A stretch of DNA of 64,000 bases from the NCBI RefSeq assembly GCF_963678635.1, contig NC_087067.1, positions 34,288,509-34,352,508 on the forward strand, in the 5' to 3' direction. Below, piece after piece: positions 30,511-39,617 of the stretch. Made by a program: the position numbers and the translations under genes. Source of the stretch: Symsagittifera roscoffensis. Lineage: Eukaryota > Xenacoelomorpha > Acoela > Convolutidae. The stretch's first letter is position 1. Each line of letters starts with the position of its first letter. The notes below the pieces were generated by a model. It was given only the letters and a program-made list of their open reading frames with translations. It did no database searches and had not been told where the DNA came from.

Positions 30511-31078
30511 ATGCCTTGTTATATTACTGCCGGATATTCCAATCACGAAAGAACATTTTTTATGAAACCGTTCACGGTAATTATGTAGCAATAATTAACG
30601 AAGAAAAAAGTTTCAATTCTGATGAGTGGACTTGTACACATCACATTATGATTCCCAAATTTTTTTACATTTATTCAGTAAATTTTCCTTGAACTGAATA
30701 TAAAGTATTTGAGTTACCTTACAAAATCTGGTAAATATACGGATCCTGACGAGCCTCTTGCTCTTCAGGTTGATATTTCAACTTTATCAAAACCAGTAAA
30801 ACAAATTTTGTATATATAACCAGTCAGAATACTTTGAAGAAATTGAATTTTTTGATCGTTTATAGGGAATGGAACAGATTGAATCACCGAAAGCTGATCC
30901 TTCCCCTGCAGTGTCACCATGGCTTGACGAACCGGGTTGCTCAACTCCAAAGCGTACCCCTGTGGCTACTGTGAGCAACCACCTGGAAAACTTAACCCCT
31001 TCTCTCTGTCTAGCGCCAAAGAAAAAACGGAAGCTAACAACACTAGAGAAGGCGCAGGAGTATTTGGATCTTATATAA
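30511..31078 (+). pseudogene. Small plus-strand gene with NLS; THAP-like traces
   Basis: An ATG at 30511 opens a short Cys/His-containing frame (MPCYITAGYSNHE), followed in other frames by SFNSDEWTCTHH; this weakly recalls a THAP zinc finger that has lost cysteines. After tttatag (splice-acceptor-like, about 30861-30867) a 69-codon frame, 30869-31078, is coding-like: SPWLDEPGCSTPKR, then an SV40-type nuclear localisation signal PKKKRKL and a helical end. Probably a two- or three-exon DNA-binding protein of the element, now broken. The THAP assignment is speculative; the NLS is seen directly. Confidence 0.35.
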
Positions 31079-32730
31079 CTTTGAAACTGAGGTTGGGTTT
31101 TATTGATTTTTGTTTGTTTTTATATTGTATAATAAATTAACTTTAAAATTGAGTTTGAGTTTACATCTTGTGTTTGTTCATTAACTATCACACGATTGTG
31201 TTCTGATTAAAAATTAAGTATAAAAGCCTCTAAATTTTGAAGTAAAAAAAATCATTTATTTTTTAATTAATTGACTTTTTTTTCAATTAAAAACAAAAAA
31301 AATCCGTAAAATTTTCATTTTTTCCCTAAATAGGAGTTAACATATTAACATTGAAGTTCTTATTTACATTAGTGATCTTGAGAAAAAAATTGAAAAGCTT
31401 CCATAGTTATGCTATTTTTTAAAACACAAGATAAAAAATATCAATTTCGTTTTTTGAAAAAAAGATAATTAACGTCAAAAAAACTGTAAAAAAGTAATTT
31501 TGGATGAAAACTTATATTGTCATATATTTATTCATTTAATTGTTATACAAATTGAACATAATAAAAAGTAGAATAAAAGATGTTTAAAACCAACTTTTTG
31601 AGAAAAATAAATATTTTTTAATGTTTTTTACTTAAAATTTTGATTTTTTTATTGAAAAAAGGAAAAAAGAAATGCATTAAATTTTTCTTTTTCTACAAAT
31701 TGGAGTTACCATATGATCATTGATACTGTTATCTCCAATAATGATCATCATAAAAAAAATACAAGTATTCATCATCATGCTAAAAATTTGAGAAAAATCA
31801 TAAAAATCAATTTTTTTAATTGATGACTCATCGTTTTTTCATTTTTCCGAAAAAAAAATTTTCAACCAGAAGACGCAATTTTTTATTATAAGCAAGTGGT
31901 GTTATTAGGAAAGTGCAATGAGGGGCACGAATAATGAGAATGTGGGAGTAGATATTTTTTCAATAGTCTTCGAGAAAAACGCTAATCCCCTTAATCCCCC
32001 CTAAAACAACAAGCTCATTTTTCTTCAAGCTCATTTTTCTTCATTTTTCTTCATTTTTCTTCAAACAACAAGCAAGCTATTTTTTCTGACTTTTTTTTCA
32101 AATTTAAAGACAATTGAGACAAGCTCACCGCTAAGTGACTGACATCATTGATAACAATGCGCCTGGAAAGTTAAAAAACTGTCATTTTTCAGTTTTTGCT
32201 TTACTTATTAATCATTTCAACTGTTTTTGATACAAGTTTAGACATTTTTATAGGATTTTCTGTCCCCATGACAATTGGGATAATTAGGATCTATCATGTG
32301 TTGTGACAAGCTCAATTTTTACTTCCAATTTCGAATGTTTTATCAATTATAATTTGAATTGATAAAATTTAAAACTAAAACTTTTATATCTTGGCTCTAA
32401 AATCATTTTGGATTAAGACTTAGCTCAAACTTGGTTGGTTTAGATTAGTTTCTATCGTTTGTAATAGTTATAAACGTTTCAAACAACAAACTATCTCTTT
32501 CGTCCAATCGAATTTGAGTTTGCCAGTTATGGCGGAAATTCAAATCTAATTCAAACTTTGGCGGGAACTTCAATTCAAATTCAAAATTACGCGCGCAAAA
32601 CACAAACCGTTTTCTCTGCAATTGGTAGACGAACAGTTATGCTTCCCATTTACTGTTGTTTCTGAGTGTAATTTGAGATCACTTGATTCTTTTTCTTCCT
32701 TAAAATCAATAGCTTAACTTATTTCAAAAA
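31079..32730. other. AT-rich non-coding region of Polinton B
   Basis: No gene seen. Many A and T runs. A short tandem repeat of catttttctt units lies at about 32015-32065 and is followed by an acaacaagc duplicate of 32009-32016 surroundings. Upstream of the polymerase gene it may carry its promoter, but no element stands out. Confidence 0.45.
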
Positions 32731-35339
32731 ATGTTCATATGCAATTTTTGTCTACTGAAGTATTCAAATAAGAGCAATAGAAGTCGCCATGAGCGTGACA
32801 AACATTTAGTTGAAAAAGGGCTTATTGTTTATTGATGCAATGAGTGGTCATTTACGGCTCAAATGCTCTCAAATTTACAAAAACATATTCTTGACACTCA
32901 TGGTCAATTTGGAGGTGTTTGTGATTATTGTCATTTGGGATTTCATTCGCCCAAAAACTTATCAGCTCATTTACTAACAACCCATGGTCTTCCTGTTATG
33001 AGAGCTGCCTCTGCTGATTTATCCACTACAAGTTCCGCTGCTGATGCTGACTCGGTGATGTCCATGCTGTCGATGAAGACAAAATCAACGGCACCAGTCT
33101 TCAAAAAAGTGAATCTGCTTTTTTCGGTGTTCTTGAGACGTATGAGATCGACGGAAACCAACCCATGGATGAAAATCATCCGATTGACCTTTTGCAGTTT
33201 TTGCAAGAGAAAAAAAATGAAATTCAAAGGCTCATAATCGATCGAGTTGCAGAAGGACCTAGAAAAGTTCAGTTCAGCGCTAATTTAGGTTTGGTAAAAC
33301 CTAAAGTAATAAATGATTCTAGTAAAACTGAGCACAACGAGCGGATTGACATTTTTGCATACTCTGATATGAAACCTGTGATGAGCTTGGGATTAGAAGA
33401 TGACGAGTTTTTTGAAATGGTCGAAAAGTTGCAAGCAGTTTTGGAGACTTTTGCATCTCATGGAAGCGGTTGGGTTTTGCAACACGTAATTCAAGTTTTT
33501 AATAAACTTGCTAAATTTTCACCAATCCGTGGGTCATCTTATATTTACTTGCTTTTTCGAATTCGAATGACCCAGAATTTGAAATTTGATAAACATTAGA
33601 AATCACAAGGATAATAATTGCCTTGAAATTTGCTTTACCGCTGCTTATAGTCTGAACATGGTGTTGACCTACTTCTAACTGATCAACAAAAAGAGAACCC
33701 AGCAGCTCCGCGGACACAACCTGATACAAACAGTGCTGAAAGTGCACACAAAGCCCAAGGTAATTTTGATTCACCCATGAGGAGGAGCAACGGTGTCTGA
33801 TACGACAAAAAGGTTTCTACCCTTATTCATACATGACCAAAATAGAAAAAGAAATTTGCTGAAAAAGAACTGCCTCCTTCGCAAAATTGGTCCAATGTTT
33901 TATGGAGGAAAAATTGCAGTTTCACAAGAGGATCTAGAACATGCAAGGAAAGTTTTTAGAGTCTTCAAATGTCAGAACTTAGAGGATTATCACAACTTGT
34001 ATCTCAAGTGTGATACACTCCTTCTTGCTTGCGTCTCTGAAGAATTTCGACAAATTAGTCACCAAAATTATGGCCTGGACCGTGCGCACCATTTTAGTGC
34101 TTCAAACATAGCTGGAGACGCCTTCAAACGTATCTGCAAAGACTCGAATGTTCAGCTTTTATCAGACCGCAGGCATCTCGAAATGGTCCAGAATATGATG
34201 CCAGGTGGTACTGCATCCGTGTTCCATAGTCGCTTTTTCAAAGCCAACAACAAAGAATGCCCCGACTTCAACCTAGATCAACCTAGCACCTAGGGGTTTA
34301 TGATCGGTGCAAATAACCTATATGGCGGCGTCATGCAAACGGAGAAATTACCAGTGCGTAACTTTGAGTTAATAGAGCATACAGAAGACGAGGTAATTGT
34401 GAACCAAATCCTCAACATGACTGAAGACACTTTGATTGGATTTATATTGGAAGTTGATCTCGAGTACCCAGAAGAACTGCATGACAATCATTAAGATTAC
34501 CTTTTAGCTCCTACTAAAGAAAGCGTACCCCAGGATTGGTTGATCCCTACCAAACAAATTTACTCGAGCAAGTGAAAAATCAAGACAACGCAAGATGTTC
34601 AATTGGAAAGACCAAAAAGTTACTTCAGACGCTGCATGACAAGTCAAACTACACAAGTCATTACAAACTATTGCAATTGTTTGTTAGGTTGGGACTTAAA
34701 GTTAAAAAAGTGCAACGTGTGCTGAAGTTTGAACAAGAAGCATGGTTGGAACCATACATCACACTGAACACGACTAAACGACAACAAGCTAGAAATAAAT
34801 TTGAGGAGGATTTGTACAAACTACTGAACAATTGTGCTGATGGAAAAACATGCGAGTCGAAGCGTAAAAGGATGCTTGTTCGGATAGTTAGAGATTATCA
34901 TGCGGCTTTGCTAGAAATTAGTGCATTCGAATTTAAACCCTAAAAAATCTTTGGAGAAAACTTGGCAGCATTCACTTCGAATCCAACAAAAATCTATTGG
35001 GATGTCCCAACAATTGTGGGAGCTAGTGTTCTTGAGTTAGCAAAGTTTCAGATGTATAAATTTCATTACGATATAATGACACCAAATTTTGAATGTCGAC
35101 TACTGTGTTCTGACACAGACAGTCTCCTGTACCAAGTCAAAAGTGAAGATTTATACCGCGAAATTTCCGAAAAAAGAAAATTTTGAATAAACTTGACATG
35201 TCAAATTACCCGAAGAACCACCCTCTCTATGATCCAAAAAACAAAATGGTTGTTTTAAAATTCAAGGATGAGTTTCCAGGAGACATTATAACCGAGTTCA
35301 TAACCCTCAAACCCAAGCTTTATTCCATGTTCTCCAGAG

Positions 35340-35903
35340 GTAATTAATTTCTATTTGCCTTATTTGTGAGCACGAATTTCAAAAAATTTTGATTTTTCGT
35401 GGAATTTTTTTCGGAAAGCAATTTTTATTTGTGACGAAAAAATGTAACTTCATCAAAAAAAAATTTGGAAAAAACTTTTCAGGCGAAAAAGTATAATTTT
35501 TTTTTGAAAATTTTTAGTTTTTTTTTCTTTAGGCGATTTTTTTTTGTGGGCAAATTTTTTTTTGTTGCCCAATTTTTTAAAAAATAATCATAAAAAAAAA
35601 TTGGTCGGCGAAAAATTTTTTGGAAAAACATTTTTTGTCGGCAAGAAATTTTTTTTTTAAATTTTTTTTGTCGGGGAATTCTTTTTTGTGTTGGTCGATT
35701 GTTGATTTTTTTTAATGATGACTAATTTTTAAGGTCACACCTGGCCTTCATGTCATTTTTTTGTTACACCTGGCCTTCAAGTTAACATGATGTAGCTCTA
35801 AGAAAAAACACAAAATCGCAGATTGCATTTGGTTGTTTTTTACCATCACACGTTAGTGATCATCGAAAAAAATTGCCTACTTATCATATAACTATATATT
35901 TAG
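35340..35903 (+). other. Intron in polymerase gene (564 bp, GT-AG, phase 1)
   Basis: Coding similarity stops at LKPKLYSMFSR and resumes at KISAKGVSK. The boundary is CCAGAG|GTAATT and ATATTTAG|ACTGCAG; joining keeps the frame. The interior is non-coding with long T and A runs, and includes the direct repeat cacacctggccttca / ttacacctggccttca (35733-35785). It could be a genuine spliceosomal intron or a later insertion that mimics one. Confidence 0.6.
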
Positions 35904-36130
35904 ACTGCAGAAAAATATCGGCAAAAGGTGTATCAAAAGCTGCTCAGAAGATGTTGAGTCATCAGCGATATCGAGACACCTTGACCTCTGGCTCGTTATT
36001 CAAAACTGAAAACAGACTAATCGCATCCGAGTAACACAATCTGCAAACTGTGATTTCGACAAAAACATCGTTATCAGCTTTTGATGGCAAACGCTACATC
36101 CTCGATGATGGCCTTAGACTCTTCCCTACG

Positions 36131-36624
36131 GTAACAAAAACATCGTGGTTCAAACTGTGATTGGCATTGATGATAGTAATGACAACACAGCCGCTGTTAT
36201 TTCTGACCCAACTGACAATGACGATTTGGAAAAATGGATGCCATTTTTTGAAGATCGTCAACAGCCAGTGTCGTGTGATTGTGACGATTTCCTAGATGGG
36301 GTGTCTGAAGATTTCGCTAACACTCAAAACATTGATTGGGACCAGCCGGAAATTGATGATAAATACACTGAGGAACGTTTTGCTGTTGAGAACACACAAC
36401 CACATCGCTCGCTTCGACAACTGATGGACCAGGTCAATAGCAGTTGGCAAACTCCAGACCCCGGTCTGATTCGGGCAGCAGAAACCAACGACAGTGATAT
36501 TAATAGCGGGGATATCGCCGATCTGGAGGCCAATACTTCCGACGAGGACGAGTCGTCATTCTTCAACGTTTCGTTTTTCGATTATGAAGCAATTGAAGTA
36601 GAAGAACCACGGTCGAAAAATTGA
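36131..36624 (+). pseudogene. Acidic C-terminal extension of the polymerase
   Basis: A 159-codon frame (from 36145) entered by a one-base shift directly after the conserved polymerase C-terminus. Strongly acidic, with repeated D/E clusters (DEDESSFFNVSFFDYE, NDDLEKWMPFFED). Uninterrupted over ~490 bp in a gene otherwise full of breaks. It may be a distinct domain of the polymerase or a separate short protein. No family recognised. Confidence 0.45.
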
Positions 36625-37019
36625 CAAATAGACTAAAACTCAAAAAAAAACTACATTAACTTTTGTATAGTAAATAAAAATTAGTTATTTTAAATGAGAA
36701 TTGTCTGTACATAAAATTTGACCTACAGCTATTCCGTGTTTAGTGTGTATTTAAGTGCGAAATTTTGTTCAGTTTTGGAACTCAGTTAATCTGGGATATA
36801 AACAATTTATTTAAGCGATAGTGCCTTTAGCATACTTTTGTATGTATTCGTATGTAATTTGAGTTTGAATCAAAGTTATAAGAAGAATTGAGCAAACAGT
36901 CAATAGCGCAGTTAAACACTCTAGCTGGTTTTAGAACGAAGATTTGGCAAATCCTTTCCCGCACCAAACATGTAACCACAACGTTCAGTGGGAATACTCA
37001 ATAATATACCGAAGTCTTA
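36625..37019. other. Right subterminal region of Polinton B
   Basis: Follows the polymerase stop; no gene. AATAAA-like sequence (gtaaataaaaatt) near 36670-36682 could serve as a poly(A) signal of the polymerase transcript. Confidence 0.4.
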
Positions 37020-37289
37020 CATGAAGAATATTAGGTAGAAAATTATACATGGTGACAATTAGGATTAATACATGGTGACCATTAAGTATAAAATTATACA
37101 TGATAAGGATTAGGATTATTACATAGTGACCATTAGGTATAAAATTATACATGGTGACAATTACGATTATTACATAGTGACCATTGCTGATCATTTAATA
37201 CATGGTGACCATTATGATTTATAACGAATGAACATCCATTTATGACAACCCCCCCCCCCTCAATCCTAAGGCACTATTTTCATACTACT
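37020..37289 (-). repeat. Right terminal inverted repeat, Polinton B
   Basis: The reverse complement reproduces the left end: tip agtagtatg, a run of C on the plus strand (about 37249-37260), and minisatellite units (tggtcaccatgtattaa, gatcagcaatggtcac). It ends at 37289; the flanking hexamer is agtaat. Confidence 0.85.
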
Positions 37290-37295
37290 AGTAAT
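37290..37295. other. Right target-site hexamer of Polinton B
   Basis: agtaat, one mismatch to agtgat at 20542-20547. Beyond it the gypsy linker continues (gttttttccccacatcaaac), matching 18613-18632. Confidence 0.7.
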
Positions 37296-38330
37296 TAATG
37301 TTTTTTCCCCACATCAAACTTTTCTGTAGTATAAATCTTGGGATAACAAAAATAACTTTGCTAATTGTTCAAATTGTTGCTGTTCATTTGTTTATTTTGG
37401 AAATATGAAACGTTGGTTTAAAATAAGGGCTTTCCATGAAATAATCACTATGTTTTTTAGTCATTGGTAAAAATAGTTATGGATAATACTTCATTGATGA
37501 TTGTTTATAGACAAATATATAGTTATTTTAAGATATTGTTAATATGTATGCTTTCTCTTGTGTAGGATAAAATTTTACAATTTATACGCAATATCCTAGC
37601 CGTCGTAAAAGAAGTGTAAGTTTGTATGGCAATTTATTATATACGTGTAGTGCTATTGTATCTGTATTTGTGTTTTTAGCGTATTTTATTGATGAAATTA
37701 ATAATCTAAAAGATTTATGATTTGGTCTGAGTTCAAGGTCAGACAAATTAAGTTTTTGTCTGTTTTTATCGTTGTTATATTGATGACATTGGTTGATGGG
37801 AAAACCATATGCATGTCTTGTTAGCGGTATTAAATCTTTCCTCTGTTGATTTTGTAAAGGAAAAAAAATAGAAAAAAATGGAGATTGTTTTTAATCGTTA
37901 AAAAAAAGTTAGTGAAGTTTTTTTGAGATTTGTATATTTGTCTTTGAGTTGTAATTTGCTGTTTAGAATGATTTGGTTGGGATATATTTTGTAATAAAAG
38001 TTATTCTAACTATGTTGTTTTCAGTATCTGTTTTGTTGAATTTTTTTTAAGGGTTTTAATAAAGTTAACTTTGTTCCATTTTCCATTTTTTGAGCTCGTG
38101 TAAGTGATAATTGAGTCTTTCTATAATTAGTTAAACTTGTGCTTTGTGCAATGGCTTGTTTACTGGAGGTTTCAGAGGGTAAAAGTTTTGGGTGTATATT
38201 GTAATTTCTTTTCCTTGTAGGAAAGATAATCATGTTGATTCTGCTCCGGAGTCGATTAAAAAACTATTTCAAGATTTTTGGTTGAAAATTTTTGTTTTTT
38301 AGGATTTCTAAAAGATTTGGAGTTGTCAAA
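37296..38330 (-). pseudogene. Gypsy gag end, aspartic protease and linker, copy 2
   Basis: Near repeat of 18610-19700. Minus strand: gag-end peptide, then protease with FLIDSGAEST at 38231-38266, a stop shortly after, then the Leu-rich linker running to the Polinton B junction. The 70-codon frame 38021-38233 is in a shifted frame. The two copies differ by substitutions and small indels, including a ~40-bp deletion in this copy's linker (around 37380). Confidence 0.7.
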
Positions 38331-39195
38331 GTTTTCTCTCAGGTGGTGATACTTTTTGTCGTGTTCTGATTTATGTTGATCTTATTTGAGTTATTTCTGA
38401 ATATACGATTTTATTTTAAAAATTGGTTTGCTTTATCGAATTATTAAATTTCGAAGCTTACTTCAACTGGGGTTGAATTGTTTCCTGATTTTTGACCTCA
38501 AACGACGATGGTGGCTAGAGTATTAAAATTGCATCTATTCGTAAATTCAAGGGTGTAATTGCGGTGCCTTCCCAAATATTTCCAAGGAACTTTACAGAAA
38601 AGAGGTAAATGTGATTTATCTGGAGCTGCTTCAATTTTTCTTTTAATAAGCTTTAGTGCTATTTATCTAAAACTGTGAAAGTTTCTTGTTTAGTTTGTGG
38701 TTGTATGAAAAAATGTCTAAACAGAAAACAGCTCTCAGAAACACCTACTCGTAAAGGCGGAAAAATCTGCTGGTCGTTTTGATAGGCCTTGAAATAGCCT
38801 ATTGATTTCGTATTATTGGTTTCCAATAACGGATTGTCTTAAGCTATGTGACTTTTCAGTTAGTTGCTTTTGGTTTTATGTACTGTTCGTATCTGCAGTG
38901 ATGTAATAATGTTTATTCAGTTTGTGATTAGTACTTGTATTGGTTTTATGGGCCAATTGCACTTTGTTTCACCAATTAGAGAGTTTGACTATAGTCATCT
39001 TAAACTATTTCAACCGATTCTCCTTTGGCGAGACAAAATACTGAATTTAAAAATTTTGTTTATTGAGTTGTTTTTGGTTTACTGGTGATTTTTTTCTATT
39101 GTTCAAAAATGTCTAAAAATCAGTTTACTTTGTGATGTAAATGTATCGGAATATTTGCGCGTTGTTTTTTGAAAACTGCACCGGGTTTGAGTGGA
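38331..39195 (-). pseudogene. Ty3/gypsy reverse transcriptase segment 6
   Basis: Collinear with segment 5 (gatggtggctagagtattaa at 38507, the LDD block near 38720, gaaaactgcaccgggtttg near 39172). It precedes the gag-PR segment on the minus strand, i.e. the order is RT then gag end, as in the tandem array, so this too is an out-of-order junction. It ends at the palindrome at 39201. Confidence 0.7.
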
Positions 39196-39200
39196 AGTGT

Positions 39201-39427
39201 CACCACCTGAAGAGAAAATTTTGACAACTCCAAATTTTTTAGAAATCCTAAAAAACAAAAATTTTCATAACCCCCCCCCCATTCCTAACGCACTAAACGG
39301 ATCGGGGGGGGGATAAAATTTTTTGTTAGTATCCGTATAGTGCGTTAGGATCGGGGGGGATGAAAATTTTTGTTTTTTAGGATTTCTAAAAAATTTGGAG
39401 TTGTCAAAATTTTCTCTTCAGTTGGTG
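39201..39427. repeat. Imperfect palindrome of gag end and Polinton tip
   Basis: Left arm 39201-39295 and right arm 39338-39427 are reverse complements with few differences, separated by 42 bp. Each arm consists of the gypsy gag end (aaaaacaaaaattttcat) joined to a Polinton tip with its C or G run (ctaacgcacta). Two Polinton tips therefore face each other. Confidence 0.85.
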
Positions 39428-39617
39428 ATACTTTTTTGTTGTGTTCTGATTTATATTGATCATATGTGAGTTATTTCTGAATATATGAGGAGTGTAATTC
39501 ATGTTATCTTGATTTTTCCTTGGTTCTTGACGTTCTGAGTTGGGATAACCTTTATTGTAATAATTCGATTCATTTGGTGGTTCTTATTCATGTTATATTC
39601 TATGCATGTTAATAACT
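39428..39617 (-). pseudogene. Gypsy gag C-terminal segment bordering the satellite
   Basis: Minus strand continues from the gag-end peptide upstream without a break into Asn/Gln/Glu/Tyr-rich coding (ESNYYNKGYPNSERQEPRKN, HIFRNNSHM), typical of low-complexity nucleocapsid regions of gag. It is single-copy here and passes directly into the first satellite monomer. Confidence 0.5.

Larger units (their letters stand above)
32731..36624 (+). pseudogene. Polinton DNA polymerase B (protein-primed type) with N-terminal zinc fingers
   Basis: Family-B polymerase that replicates the element. From the ATG at 32731: zinc finger 1 (CNFC...RHERDKH), a TGA at about 32835, a damaged finger 2, finger 3 (CDYCHLGFHSPKNLSAH); then a frame change near 33050 and the conserved GSGWVLQHV block. 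The polymerase part starts at 33793 (FYGGKIAV, DYHNLYLKCDTLLLA); motif A region GANNLYGG, where the catalytic Asp expected before the Ala is Gly; motif B region LLNNCADGKT; motif C SDTDSLLY at about 35110-35135; KDEFPGD; after the intron the C-terminal KGVSKAAQKM and LSAFDGKRYILDDG; then an Asp/Glu-rich tail to 36624. Stops at 34291, 34492, 34941 and about 36031 and several shifts inactivate it. Only ~190 bp (33600-33790) separate the N-terminal block from the polymerase part, so the 3'-5' exonuclease region is mostly deleted. Confidence 0.85.
20548..37289. mobile_element. Polinton/Maverick-like element, full-length copy B (16.7 kb)
   Basis: Both ends are visible: inverted terminal repeats starting agtag, about 270 bp long, built largely of a 23-bp minisatellite, and flanking hexamers agtgat/agtaat. 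Length is within the 15-20 kb usual for Polintons. Gene content on the minus strand from right to left: unassigned gene, nuclease-like gene, ATPase, small gene, linker gene, integrase, virion protein, core, capsid-type protein, protease; on the plus strand: a small gene and DNA polymerase B. All recognised genes are damaged, so the copy is inactive. It sits between linker and RT of a gypsy element. Confidence 0.9.

Noticed and set aside
33511-33774. 87-codon minus-strand frame in the polymerase gene
   Set aside because: Antisense to polymerase coding and the deletion junction.
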